This document shows, piece by piece, positions 29,263 to 38,091 of a stretch of DNA of 64,000 bases. Within the stretch, counting starts at the first letter, position 1. Each line of letters opens with the position of its first letter. The position numbers and the translations under genes are program-made. Source of the DNA: Pectinatus sottacetonis (GTDB taxonomy: Bacteria; Bacillota; Negativicutes; Selenomonadales; Selenomonadaceae). The notes below the pieces were generated by a model. That model worked only from the letters and a program-made list of their open reading frames with translations, made no database searches and had not been told where the DNA came from. The stretch is taken from NCBI RefSeq assembly GCF_015732155.1, contig NZ_WIQK01000001.1:2552001-2616000 (forward strand). The letters run 5' to 3'.

Positions 29263-30888
29263 ATGACAACACAAATAACTGAATTGTTAGAGGCAAGGCA
29301 AACTGTTGCTAAGACTATTGATAAAAAAATTGCCACTGATAAAGTTACCGAAAAAAAACAGTTTGATGATATACTTGGTGATGCTAAGGATGATGACAAT
29401 GATACTGGGAAAGTAGCTGTTAGTAATAATATTCCTAATAATAAATCTACTGGGAAATTGCCACTTGATAATAATACTGCCAATGACAAAGATAAACAAA
29501 ATTTAGTAAAAAAAGTCGTAAAAAAGTCTACTAATAAAAATAATAGTGCTCAGGATAAAGGAAAAGATATCTCTAAACAAAATGACAATAAAACAATTTC
29601 TACGCAGAATTTAACAAATGTCATTGATATAAATGTACTGGCAGCAATGTTGGCACAAGACAAAACTGAAAAAATATCCAGCAATTTATTAGGGCAGGAT
29701 ACAGCAGTGTGGAAAACTCTATCGTCAGCGGGATTTATCACTGACAGTAGTTTTTCTGTTAATAACGAAACTACCGATACATTAACTAATAAAACTAAAA
29801 ATATAGCGTTAGCCACTTCTCTGTGGAAAAATAAAAAAACAAATATATCAACTTCTAACTCTACAGAAAATAAAGGTAGTAATATATCAACTACGGGAAA
29901 TAACATTGAAAATTTAAAAACAGTTAACCAACAAAAAATTATTAAGCAGTTATTAAATTTTTCTGCAACAGCTGACAACAAAGGTAATACAGAACAAACT
30001 ACTGCTATAACGTCAGCAGGAAAGACTAACTCACCGCAAGTGCAGCTTGCATCATTATTGCAGGCAATTACCAGTGATACTTCAAGTGAAAATACCAACT
30101 TAAAGCAAAAAAGTCTAAAAGATAATTCTGCAAAAAATAATGCAACTCTCAAGAATGCATTGGTTGACGTTATTGATCTTACTACTAGGGGGCAAGATAA
30201 AAATAATGGTAATATAACAGGACTTTCTGCCGAAAAAAATGCGCAAACTATACTATTAGGAAAACCTTTTAATAATTTGAATTTGCCAGATCATCAAGAT
30301 GATAAGAATGTCACACAACAAAATAATAATGATAATTCTACTAATAATTTAAATCTTTTTTCTACTCAATTAAGCAAAAATACTAACACCAATATTACAA
30401 ATAATACACAGGTAAATACTCCGCTACAAACTGCACAGGATTCTTACGATATAGCAGGTCAGATAATAAAAAATGCCCATCTTCTAAAAGCTAATGAAAA
30501 TTCGCAGATGGTCATAAACTTGCAGCCTGAGCATTTAGGTGAATTATCTGTAAAAGTCAGTGTACAAGCTGATGGTGTAGTAAATGCTTCTTTCCACAGT
30601 GATAATGCACAGGTAAGAAATTTACTTCAATCATCAATTGTCCAACTGCGCCAGGACTTACAGCAGCAAGGTATTAAGGTAGACAATATCAATGTATACA
30701 GCGGTTTAAATGATTTATTGTCAAATGGTCAGAATAATTCTGGAAATTTTAATAAAGAAAAGAAAAAATCATCATATCGTATTCATCAATTGATAGAAGC
30801 TGCTGGACAAATGGAAGATTTGCGGATAGTTCCAGTTGCTTTGCAAAGTTCACAGTATACCAGTAATGGTATAGATTATAAAATATAA
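29263..30888 (+). CDS. fliK: Flagellar hook-length control protein FliK
   Basis: 541-residue secreted ruler that sets hook length and switches FlhB specificity. Residues 1-400 are low-complexity and rich in Asn, Thr, Lys and Ser, as expected of an unfolded ruler. The conserved C-terminal Flg_hook domain (about 405-485) includes MVINLQPEHLGELSVKVSV and LLQSSIVQLRQDLQQQGI. A longer frame reaches back to 29230, but GGAGGTGAT at 29251-29259 directs initiation at ATG 29263. A long antisense open frame over this gene is a by-product of composition. Confidence 0.93.
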   Translation: MTTQITELLEARQTVAKTIDKKIATDKVTEKKQFDDILGDAKDDDNDTGKVAVSNNIPNNKSTGKLPLDNNTANDKDKQNLVKKVVKKSTNKNNSAQDKGKDISKQNDNKTISTQNLTNVIDINVLAAMLAQDKTEKISSNLLGQDTAVWKTLSSAGFITDSSFSVNNETTDTLTNKTKNIALATSLWKNKKTNISTSNSTENKGSNISTTGNNIENLKTVNQQKIIKQLLNFSATADNKGNTEQTTAITSAGKTNSPQVQLASLLQAITSDTSSENTNLKQKSLKDNSAKNNATLKNALVDVIDLTTRGQDKNNGNITGLSAEKNAQTILLGKPFNNLNLPDHQDDKNVTQQNNNDNSTNNLNLFSTQLSKNTNTNITNNTQVNTPLQTAQDSYDIAGQIIKNAHLLKANENSQMVINLQPEHLGELSVKVSVQADGVVNASFHSDNAQVRNLLQSSIVQLRQDLQQQGIKVDNINVYSGLNDLLSNGQNNSGNFNKEKKKSSYRIHQLIEAAGQMEDLRIVPVALQSSQYTSNGIDYKI

Positions 30889-30900
30889 AGGAGAAAAATC

Positions 30901-31392
30901 ATGTCAATTAATCCCGTATCATCAGGAACATCTAATACAGTTTCAAGTGCAGTTAGTTCAGCTAGCTTGGCAAATGAAGATACATTTATGCAACTTTTAG
31001 TGGCACAAATGAAAAACCAGGATCCATTAAATCCTTTAGATGGGACACAGTATATATCACAATTATCACAATTAACTGCAACAGAACAGACATCAAAAAT
31101 GGCCACAGCTATGGACACAATGTCGAGTATTGTTGATAACCTTAATACATCAGTATTAGTGGGACAGCTTAGCTCAATGATCGGCAAAAAAGTCACATGG
31201 ATGACTACTAAGACACTAACCGATTCTAATGGTGAAACATCAACACAAAAAGTACAAAATTCAGGAACAGCTCAGGGTGTTACCATAAGTGATGGTGTTC
31301 CTTCCCTTGTAGTGAAAAATGGCAGTGTGGTAACAACTGTTAAAGTCAGTGATTTGACATTAATAGGAAATACAGGTTTAGAAAAAGAATAA
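30901..31392 (+). CDS. flgD: Flagellar hook assembly protein FlgD
   Basis: 163-residue hook cap (scaffold) protein that permits FlgE polymerisation. The N-terminal conserved block DTFMQLLVAQMKNQDPLNPLDGTQYISQLSQLTATEQ is diagnostic. The protein is shorter than the enterobacterial form because it lacks most of the Ig-like C-terminal region, as in Bacillus FlgD. It begins 12 bases after fliK, with AAAGGAG upstream. Confidence 0.95.
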   Translation: MSINPVSSGTSNTVSSAVSSASLANEDTFMQLLVAQMKNQDPLNPLDGTQYISQLSQLTATEQTSKMATAMDTMSSIVDNLNTSVLVGQLSSMIGKKVTWMTTKTLTDSNGETSTQKVQNSGTAQGVTISDGVPSLVVKNGSVVTTVKVSDLTLIGNTGLEKE

Positions 31393-31424
31393 TTTAAAAA
31401 ATTACGGCGGGAGGCATAATACAA

Positions 31425-31808
31425 ATGAAGATTAATTCAAATGTATATTTACAGCCGCTTATGCCGCTGGGTAATCAAAACACTGATACCAGTTTAGCAA
31501 CAAAAAATATTACAGCAAAATCAAGTTTTGCCTCTATATTAAAAGAAACAGCAAAACCAGTTACTTTTTCCCAACATGCTTTAGCCCGAATAAAAGATCG
31601 TAATATAAAACTTACTGACGATCTTATAGAAAAGCTTAATAATACGGTTGCTAAAATGGCGCAAAAGGGAGCGCGTGAGGGACTGGTGTATTTACAGGGA
31701 ACAGCATTTGTTGTAAGTATAACAAATAGAACTGTGATTACTGCTATGGACGGCGTAAGTGCAAAAGATAACATTTTTACAAATATTGATAGTGCAGCTA
31801 TTTTATAA
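31425..31808 (+). CDS. TIGR02530-type conserved flagellar operon protein
   Basis: 127-residue protein of a small family found only in flagellar operons between flgD and flgE. The conserved region from about 45 to 120 reads SQHALARIKDRNIKL, then KGAREGLVYLQGTAFVVSI and NRTVITAMDG. No catalytic motif or membrane segment is visible. The precise function is unknown to me; position suggests a role in hook assembly. GGGAGG precedes the ATG. Confidence 0.82.
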   Translation: MKINSNVYLQPLMPLGNQNTDTSLATKNITAKSSFASILKETAKPVTFSQHALARIKDRNIKLTDDLIEKLNNTVAKMAQKGAREGLVYLQGTAFVVSITNRTVITAMDGVSAKDNIFTNIDSAAIL

Positions 31809-31816
31809 AACTGGAC

Positions 31817-31854
31817 CTTCGGGAAGTTTTGGCTGGTGATCGACAGAGCCAGCC
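31817..31854 (+). other. Tandem hairpins between the TIGR02530 gene and flgE
   Basis: CTTC-GG-GAAG (31817-31826) and GGCTGG (31831-31836) / CCAGCC (31849-31854) form two adjacent hairpins in a locally GC-richer patch 34 bases before the flgE start. No T tract follows, so mRNA processing or stability is more likely than termination. Confidence 0.5.
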
Positions 31855-31887
31855 GACTGCACTAATAAAGAAGGAGTTTGATACATT

Positions 31888-33879
31888 ATGATGAGAGCAT
31901 TATATACGGCCGTTTCTGGTCTTACTAATCATCAGACTAGAATGGATGTAATTGGTAATAATATCGCCAATGTAAATACTACCGGTTTTAAATCAAGTCG
32001 TGTAACATTTGCTGATACCTTAAGCCAGACCTTGATGGGAGCTTCCTCTGCCAATGGTAATGTAGGCGGAACTGATGCTCAGCAGGTAGGACTTGGCATG
32101 AAGGTATCTTCAATTGATACAGATTTTACACATGGAAGTGCTTCTTCCACTGGAAATAACACCGATTTGGCTATTAATACTGATGCAGGGTTATTTATTG
32201 TGAAAAATGGAAATGATACCTATTATACACGCAATGGTAACTTTGCTCTTGATGATGAAGGTAATTTAGTAATGAATGGCAGTGGCCTTCATGTGCAAGG
32301 CTGGAATGGTGTTAATGGTAGCGTTAATCCAAATGGAGCGACAGAAAACCTAAAAATTGATAAAGATTCTACTATGCAACCAAAAGCTACTTCTAATGTC
32401 AATTATACAGGAAATTTATCAGCTGATGATGAAGAAGCAGAAATTTCTGGAATAAAAGTAATATATACTGATGGAACATCAGAAAATGTTACAGGAGCTT
32501 ATGCACCTGCAAGTACCACAAAAGCAGTTTTAAAAGGAAAGTCTGGTAAAAGTTATTCCATATTAAATGCAAATGGAGGCAGTATTGACAATGATGGTAA
32601 TTACATTGGTACTGTTATAAATAATAAAAACTTACAATCAATAACTGCAACTGGCTCACCAATTGAGGTGTATTTTAATACAAGTGCCACTGGAATTAAG
32701 GGAGGGACAGTTACTTTAAATTCTAGTGGTCCTTATCAAGAAACATCAGGAACATATGAAGTAAATGGAAAAACTCGTGTTGATTTCGGAACAATTACAA
32801 AAGTAGATCCTATAAGCTCAACGGATTTTAAAATTACTACTGATAAAGGGGTTTTTACTGTTAGCAATGCACCTGCTGGAGCATATAAAGTAGGCGATAG
32901 TTTTTCCGTACAGGCTACAGTAATTTCCGGTGATACTAATGGAAATCCCGCTATATTAAATTTTGAAGATGGCAGTAATATAGATTTAGCAGATGTTCCT
33001 TCAGCAGCAGCGGGAAAATATAATTTAGATGCTTCAACTACTATTACTGCTCAAAAAAGTGATGGTTTAGATGGAACAATAAATTTAGTTAACACTTATA
33101 ATGGTAAAGAGGTAAAAAGTTTATCATTAACAATGAAAGATGGTACTACACAAACCGGGTTTCCAGATGAAACTTATTCAGAAGGTCAATCATCATATCC
33201 AGTACAGACAACAACCGCAACAATATACGATAGTTTAGGAGCTGCACACAAAATACCAGTTTATATACAAAAAACTGATGCTGATAAATGGACACTAAAA
33301 GTTCCAAGTGGTTTATATGATGGGGCGCAAGTCGGAGCTGTTTCACAAGATATTGAATTTGATGGAACAAATGGTAAATTATCATCAGGTGGTTCATTCA
33401 ATATAAATTTATCCATTCCTTATCCTAACGGAGCGATGATGAATCAAATTACAGGAGTAAATTTAGATCTTACTCAATATAGTGGAGAAAATACTGCAAC
33501 AAGTAGCTCCGATGGATATGCAGCAGGGTTTTATAAAGATATGTCTATTGGATCCGATGGTATTATTACTTTAACATATACCAATGGAGAAAAGCAGGAA
33601 GGTGGGCAAATTGCTATTGCCAATTTCAATAATCCAGCGGGATTATCTAAAGAAGGCGGTAGTTTATATGCCTCTTCCAATAATTCAGGCGCGGCTAAAG
33701 TAGGAACATTTGCTGCCAATGGTGTTACTGTTACACCAGCTGCCTTAGAAATGTCCAATGTCAATACTGCTCAGCAGTTTAGTGATATGATCGTTACACA
33801 GCGTGGTTTCCAGGCAAATTCAAAAATAATTACTGTTTCTGATGAAATGTTAGAAACATTAGTTAATATGAAACGCTGA
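31888..33879 (+). CDS. flgE: Flagellar hook protein FlgE (long form)
   Basis: 663-residue hook subunit. The N-terminus MMRALYTAVSGLTNHQTRMDVIGNNIANVNTTGFKSSRV and the C-terminus SNVNTAQQFSDMIVTQRGFQANSKIITVSDEMLETLVNMKR are the axial D0 regions. A large Gly/Thr/Ser/Asn-rich central part (about 140-560) corresponds to expanded surface domains; Bacillus FlgE is less than half this length and enterobacterial FlgE about 400. Lysine and aspartate are common but cysteine is absent. AAGGAG (31871-31876) serves the paired ATGs at 31888 and 31891. Hairpins flank the gene on both sides. Confidence 0.95.
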   Translation: MMRALYTAVSGLTNHQTRMDVIGNNIANVNTTGFKSSRVTFADTLSQTLMGASSANGNVGGTDAQQVGLGMKVSSIDTDFTHGSASSTGNNTDLAINTDAGLFIVKNGNDTYYTRNGNFALDDEGNLVMNGSGLHVQGWNGVNGSVNPNGATENLKIDKDSTMQPKATSNVNYTGNLSADDEEAEISGIKVIYTDGTSENVTGAYAPASTTKAVLKGKSGKSYSILNANGGSIDNDGNYIGTVINNKNLQSITATGSPIEVYFNTSATGIKGGTVTLNSSGPYQETSGTYEVNGKTRVDFGTITKVDPISSTDFKITTDKGVFTVSNAPAGAYKVGDSFSVQATVISGDTNGNPAILNFEDGSNIDLADVPSAAAGKYNLDASTTITAQKSDGLDGTINLVNTYNGKEVKSLSLTMKDGTTQTGFPDETYSEGQSSYPVQTTTATIYDSLGAAHKIPVYIQKTDADKWTLKVPSGLYDGAQVGAVSQDIEFDGTNGKLSSGGSFNINLSIPYPNGAMMNQITGVNLDLTQYSGENTATSSSDGYAAGFYKDMSIGSDGIITLTYTNGEKQEGGQIAIANFNNPAGLSKEGGSLYASSNNSGAAKVGTFAANGVTVTPAALEMSNVNTAQQFSDMIVTQRGFQANSKIITVSDEMLETLVNMKR

Positions 33880-33898
33880 TATTAGATAATCAAATATA

Positions 33899-33936
33899 GG
33901 CGGGGAGAGTTTGTTCTCCCCTTGCCTTTTGTTCTT
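33899..33936 (+). terminator. Intra-operon hairpin after flgE, possible partial terminator
   Basis: GGGGAGA (33902-33908) pairs with TCTCCCC (33915-33921) around GTTTGT; GGC/GCC (33899-33901, 33924-33926) extends it past a TT bulge. TTTTGTTCTT follows. It could reduce read-through after the abundant hook protein or protect the flgE 3' end. Confidence 0.6.
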
Positions 33937-33993
33937 ATATGTTTTAATATATTTTAATGGAATACAAATCTATCCTTATAATGGAGTATTGAT

Positions 33994-34194
33994 ATGATAA
34001 AACTTACAAAATTTAATTCGGATTCAAATAAAAAAGGGGAATTTATCCTCAATGCGGAAATAATAGAAACTATAGAACAAACCCCAGATACAGTGATTAC
34101 CTTATTAAATGGTAAAAAATTAATTGTAGATGAAAGAATGGATGAAGTGGTACGTCGTGTTATGACATATCGTCGGGCATTACACAAATATTGA
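33994..34194 (+). CDS. swrD: FlbD/SwrD family flagellar protein
   Basis: 66-residue protein with the FlbD family pattern: MIKLTKFN at the start, FILNAEIIETIEQTPDTVITLLNGKKLIVDE in the middle and VVRRVMTYRR at the end. In Bacillus subtilis SwrD (YlzI) occupies the same place between flgE and fliL and raises flagellar power through stator proteins. Weak upstream binding site (AATGGAG, 33979-33985) before the ATG at 33994. Hairpins lie on both sides of this gene. Confidence 0.85.
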   Translation: MIKLTKFNSDSNKKGEFILNAEIIETIEQTPDTVITLLNGKKLIVDERMDEVVRRVMTYRRALHKY

Positions 34195-34208
34195 ATTATG
34201 AAAATAAT

Positions 34209-34230
34209 ACGGTATTTCGATACTGTCTTT
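34209..34230 (+). terminator. UUCG-loop hairpin between swrD and fliL, terminator-like
   Basis: ACGGTAT (34209-34215) and ATACTGT (34220-34226), with one G-U pair, close a TTCG loop and are followed by CTTTTAT. The T run is short, so partial termination or an mRNA end-stabilising role is plausible. Confidence 0.4.
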
Positions 34231-34267
34231 TATATAGAGAGCTGCATTCAAGGAAGGTGTGGATAAA

Positions 34268-34771
34268 ATGGCGGAAGAGGAAGTCGCAAATGTCGATGGA
34301 AAAGGTACTAAAAAGAAAAAGCCTGTAGTTTTAATTTTAGTTATGGTTCTTATTGGATTAGCTTTGGCAGGCGGCATTTCATATTTTGTTACTACCAAAA
34401 TAGTAAGTAAGTCTCATGTTAGTGCGCCGATAAAAAGAGAACCTGGAATTTTTGTAAAAGTAGGCGATCCCAAGGACAATAGTATGGTGGTCAATGTGGG
34501 TGGTGTAAAATCAGGGCGTTATCTAAAAATAGGTATTGTTCTGGAGATGAATCCTGCTGATGAAATTAATTTTAAGGATGGCAAAATGACGGAACCGGCA
34601 AAAGCAAAGGTGCTTGATGCAATATTGAGAACTTTGCGTGGTCAGCAGCTGGATCAATTTGATGCTGCAAATGAAGGCAAACTAAAAGAGGCAATGAAAA
34701 AGGAAATAAACGCTTCTATTGGTGAAAGCTCTGTGTACAATGTATATATAACAAGTTTCGTTTTACAATAA
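34268..34771 (+). CDS. fliL: Flagellar basal body-associated protein FliL
   Basis: 167-residue single-pass membrane protein that surrounds stator units and supports torque. A Lys-rich cytoplasmic tail precedes the membrane segment at about 17-39 (PVVLILVMVLIGLALAGGIS), then an extracytoplasmic domain ending in the family pattern YITSFVLQ. AGGAAGG (34251-34257) fits ATG 34268; GTG 34259 is too close. It lies directly upstream of fliM. Confidence 0.93.
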   Translation: MAEEEVANVDGKGTKKKKPVVLILVMVLIGLALAGGISYFVTTKIVSKSHVSAPIKREPGIFVKVGDPKDNSMVVNVGGVKSGRYLKIGIVLEMNPADEINFKDGKMTEPAKAKVLDAILRTLRGQQLDQFDAANEGKLKEAMKKEINASIGESSVYNVYITSFVLQ

Positions 34772-34839
34772 ATTGCATTTATTGCTAATTAGTTTTTAGT
34801 ATAATAAATATAAGAATATTAGTGAAAGGAGAATGGAGA

Positions 34840-35853
34840 TTGCCAGAAGATGTCTTATCGCAGGCAGAGATTGATAAATTGTTATCAGCTATTTCAACAG
34901 GTGTTGTTTCAGCCGATGAAGTTAAAGCTGATGAGCAGAAAAAGATTAAAATATATGACTTCAAGCGACCGGATAAATTTTCCAAAGATCAAATTCGGAC
35001 AATGTTTATGTTACACGAGAATTTTGCTCGTATTCTGAATACGTATCTTTCTACACATTTACGTGTATTGGTAAAAATAGAAGTTGCTTCTGTCGATCAG
35101 CTCACTTATGAAGAATTTATACGTTCCTTGCCGAATCCAAGTGTCATCAGCATATTATCTCTATCTTCACTAAAGGGTAATATCATCTTTGAAATGGATA
35201 CAAATATAGTTTTTGCCATCATTGATCGTCTTTTTGGTGGTACAGGCGATGAAAGTAAATTAAAAACCAGGACATTGACAGATATAGAAGAAACTGTTGT
35301 AAAAAGAATGATGGGCAAAATAATGGACAGTTTAAAAGAAGCATGGCATGATGTGGAAGATTTTGACATTAATCTTGAAAGCATGGAATCTAATCCACAA
35401 TTTACACAAATTGTTCCTTCAGGTGATATGGTAGTTATTATTACCCTTCAAATAAAAATAGGCAGTGTTGAGGGAATGATTAATATTTGTATTCCTTATA
35501 TTGTCATAGAGCCTATTGTACCTAAATTGACTACTACCTTTTGGGTTTCATCTTCGACTGGACGGCAGGAACATCCTGAAGAAATAAAAGCATTAAAAAA
35601 GAGATTACGCAAGGCAAAAATTCCTGTTAGTATTGAATTGGGAAGAGTGAGTATAACAGTAAATGATTTTCTGTCTCTGAGTATGGGAGATGTTTTACGC
35701 CTTGATAGTAAAGTGAATGATGACCTCATGGTAATAGTTGGAGCAAAACCTAAGTTTTATTGTCGTCCTGGCACTATAGGAAAAAGGTCAGCAGTACAAA
35801 TAACAAAAGTAATAGAACAAGAAGAGGAAGAGGAGGAAAAAAAGGATGGCTGA
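34840..35853 (+). CDS. fliM: Flagellar motor switch protein FliM
   Basis: 337-residue C-ring protein. The N-terminal LSQAEIDKLLSAI is the CheY-P binding motif. The middle CheC-like domain includes IFEMDTNIVFAIIDRLFGG; the C-terminal SpoA domain (about 245-320) contacts FliY. AAAGGAG at 34825-34831 selects the TTG at 34840; the longer frame would start upstream of that site. A Glu-rich tail overlaps the fliY start by 8 bases, implying coupled synthesis. Confidence 0.95.
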   Translation: MPEDVLSQAEIDKLLSAISTGVVSADEVKADEQKKIKIYDFKRPDKFSKDQIRTMFMLHENFARILNTYLSTHLRVLVKIEVASVDQLTYEEFIRSLPNPSVISILSLSSLKGNIIFEMDTNIVFAIIDRLFGGTGDESKLKTRTLTDIEETVVKRMMGKIMDSLKEAWHDVEDFDINLESMESNPQFTQIVPSGDMVVIITLQIKIGSVEGMINICIPYIVIEPIVPKLTTTFWVSSSTGRQEHPEEIKALKKRLRKAKIPVSIELGRVSITVNDFLSLSMGDVLRLDSKVNDDLMVIVGAKPKFYCRPGTIGKRSAVQITKVIEQEEEEEEKKDG

Positions 35854-37090
35854 TGGAACGCTTTCGCAAGAGGAAATAGATGCCTTGACAAAGGGCATTA
35901 CTCCGGATGCGCCGCAAGCAAGTACTCCAACAACAGAAGAAAAGGATTTACCAGCAGCAAATGAAGGCAATTCACTTCAAAATACTGCATCTCTTACCGA
36001 TATTGAAAAAGATACTTTAGGTGAAATTGGTAATATTTCAATGGGAAGTGCTGCAACCACTTTATCACTGCTCTTAGGCCATAAAGTGTCAATTACTACA
36101 CCTAATGTCAGCTTGGAAACAATGGCTGATATAAAGGCGCATTATCCTATGCCTTATCTTATAGTAGGCGTTAGCTATACGACGGGGATAGATGGCAATA
36201 ATATTTTAGCTATCCAGGCATCAGATGCCGCAGTCATAGCTGATTTAATGATGGGAGGAGATGGAACAAATGTTGATGATGAATTAGATGAAATTCGTAA
36301 GAGTGCTGTCAGCGAAGCAATGAATCAAATGATGGGTTCAGTATCCACATCATTATCACAGATATTTAATAAAAAAATAGACATTTCTCCCCCCCAGATT
36401 CATGTAGTTGATATGGCTGTTGCTGATAAAGTAACTGATTTTTGGGGCCAAACAGATCCGGTTATAAAAATTTCTTTTAAAATGGAAGTTGAAGGAATTA
36501 TTGATAGTGAAATAATGCAGATACTTCCCGTTAAAGTTTCAAGAGAATTAGTGGAAAATTTGACAAAATCTACTCATCAAATGGCAGAGGATTCAGCTAT
36601 GCATGAAGAGGCAAAAGTAAGTGAACCAGCAGCTTCTTCGACACCATTGGCACCAAGTGTGTCTCAGCCTGCCGCTCCACAGCAACAGATTCCAGCAACA
36701 CCACTGCAAGGACAATCGCAGATAGCTTCGCAAGTACATACACCAACTCCGAGTTCAAAAGCTATTGTTTCAAATGTTCCGGTGCAGCCAGCACAATTTA
36801 CTCCATTAGTAACAGGTCCTGTTTCGGTAAATAATGCAAACATAGGATTAATTTTAGATGTTCCTTTGCAAATAACCGTGGAGCTTGGTTCTACTAAAAA
36901 GAGTATAAAGGATATTTTGGAATTATCTAGTGGTTCTGTTATTGAATTAGATAAATTAGCAGGCGAACCTGTTGATATATTAGTTAATGGTAAATTATTA
37001 GCAAAAGGTGAAGTTGTTGTTATAGATGAAAATTTTGGAGTACGTATAACTGATATAGCAAGTCCTGCAGAAAGAGCTAAAAATTTATAA
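35846..37090 (+). CDS. fliY: Motor switch phosphatase FliY (FliN fusion)
   Basis: 414-residue Firmicutes switch protein. The N-terminal LSQEEIDALTKGI mirrors the CheY-P binding motif of FliM. The CheC-type phosphatase core has both active-site helices (TLGEIGNISMGSAATTLS and SAVSEAMNQMMGSVSTSLS, Glu/Asn pairs). A Pro/Ala/Gln/Ser-rich linker covers about 255-325. The C-terminal FliN/SpoA domain begins near VPLQITVELGSTKKSIKDIL. It removes phosphate from CheY-P at the motor. Translationally coupled to fliM. Confidence 0.95.
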   Translation: MADGTLSQEEIDALTKGITPDAPQASTPTTEEKDLPAANEGNSLQNTASLTDIEKDTLGEIGNISMGSAATTLSLLLGHKVSITTPNVSLETMADIKAHYPMPYLIVGVSYTTGIDGNNILAIQASDAAVIADLMMGGDGTNVDDELDEIRKSAVSEAMNQMMGSVSTSLSQIFNKKIDISPPQIHVVDMAVADKVTDFWGQTDPVIKISFKMEVEGIIDSEIMQILPVKVSRELVENLTKSTHQMAEDSAMHEEAKVSEPAASSTPLAPSVSQPAAPQQQIPATPLQGQSQIASQVHTPTPSSKAIVSNVPVQPAQFTPLVTGPVSVNNANIGLILDVPLQITVELGSTKKSIKDILELSSGSVIELDKLAGEPVDILVNGKLLAKGEVVVIDENFGVRITDIASPAERAKNL

Positions 37091-37160
37091 TTTTTTTTGA
37101 AATAAAATAATATTTATAAGCATATTTTTATAACAATTATATTGTGAAGGAGAATATAAC

Positions 37161-37523
37161 ATGGCAACAAAAGTTTTGGTAGTCGATGACGCAGCATTTA
37201 TGCGTATGATGGTAAAAGATATTTTATCAAAAAATGGTTATGAGATTGTAGGGGAAGCTGAAAATGGTGCTGTAGCATTATCAAAATATCAGGAATTAAA
37301 ACCAGATCTAGTAACTATGGATATAACTATGCCGGAAATGGATGGAATAACAGCAGTAAAAGAAATAAAAAAAATAGATTCCAATGCTAAAATTATTATG
37401 TGTAGTGCAATGGGACAGCAAGCAATGGTTATCGAAGCTATTCAGGCAGGAGCTAAAGATTTTATCGTTAAACCTTTCCAGCCAGAAAGAGTACTAGAAG
37501 CGGTTCGTAAAGTTGTAGGCTGA
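37161..37523 (+). CDS. cheY: Chemotaxis response regulator CheY
   Basis: 120-residue single receiver domain. The acidic pocket is D9/D10 (VVDDAAFM), the phosphorylation site is D54 (VTMDITMPEMDG), and the later Ser (MCSAMG) and Lys (FIVKPF) are present. It is phosphorylated by CheA and binds FliM/FliY. A 70-base AT-rich gap precedes it. Its stop overlaps the next ATG by one base. Confidence 0.96.
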   Translation: MATKVLVVDDAAFMRMMVKDILSKNGYEIVGEAENGAVALSKYQELKPDLVTMDITMPEMDGITAVKEIKKIDSNAKIIMCSAMGQQAMVIEAIQAGAKDFIVKPFQPERVLEAVRKVVG

Positions 37524-38074
37524 TGAAAAAATATAAATCTATTGCTTTATCTGCGGCTATTTTTCTATTTTGTTGGTTTGTACCTGTATATACGGTATTG
37601 GCCGCCGGTGATTCTTCATCAGGCGGCTATTTATCTCAATATCAAAATACTAATCCACACCCTACCAGTGTTTCGTGGATATCAACATTAGGCTATTTGC
37701 TAAGTTTAATAGCAATTTTTGCCTTTGTTGTTGGATTGGCCTATTATGTATCACACTATTTAGGCGGTCATTTTGCTAAATCTACGACTCAAAGTGATAA
37801 TATTTCTTTACTCTCACATTTTTCACTGGGGCCAAATCGCTCTATTTGCATAGTGGATATTGCCGGTCATATTCTGATATTAGGAGTTACAGATCATAAT
37901 ATTTCCTTATTAAAAGAAATAACTGATGACGAGGAAATTACTAAATTACGCTTAGCAACCGAAAATAAAATACATCAAAAAGATATATTGGGTGTATTTG
38001 GACAGCAATTTAATTCTTTAGAAAAAATTTCTAAAAGAATTCCTGGGCTGTTTAAGAATAAATACCATAAATAG
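37523..38074 (+). CDS. fliO: Flagellar biosynthetic protein FliO/FliZ
   Basis: 183-residue membrane protein with an N-terminal signal-like segment (about 6-28, ending near VLAAG), a second membrane helix at about 52-78 and a cytoplasmic FliO domain (SLLSHFSLGPNRSICIVDIAGHILILGVTDHNISLL). FliO assists assembly of the FliP ring. It is named FliZ in Bacillus, where it is at the same position. Coupled to cheY. Confidence 0.88.
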   Translation: MKKYKSIALSAAIFLFCWFVPVYTVLAAGDSSSGGYLSQYQNTNPHPTSVSWISTLGYLLSLIAIFAFVVGLAYYVSHYLGGHFAKSTTQSDNISLLSHFSLGPNRSICIVDIAGHILILGVTDHNISLLKEITDDEEITKLRLATENKIHQKDILGVFGQQFNSLEKISKRIPGLFKNKYHK

Positions 38075-38091
38075 AGAAAGGTTTTCATGTT

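Noticed and set aside
29550-30152. 200-codon minus-strand frame opposite fliK
   Set aside because: Lies entirely inside the low-complexity fliK coding region; Ser/Val/Leu-rich translation is the shadow of the Asn/Thr/Lys-rich sense strand, and no binding site or family is seen.
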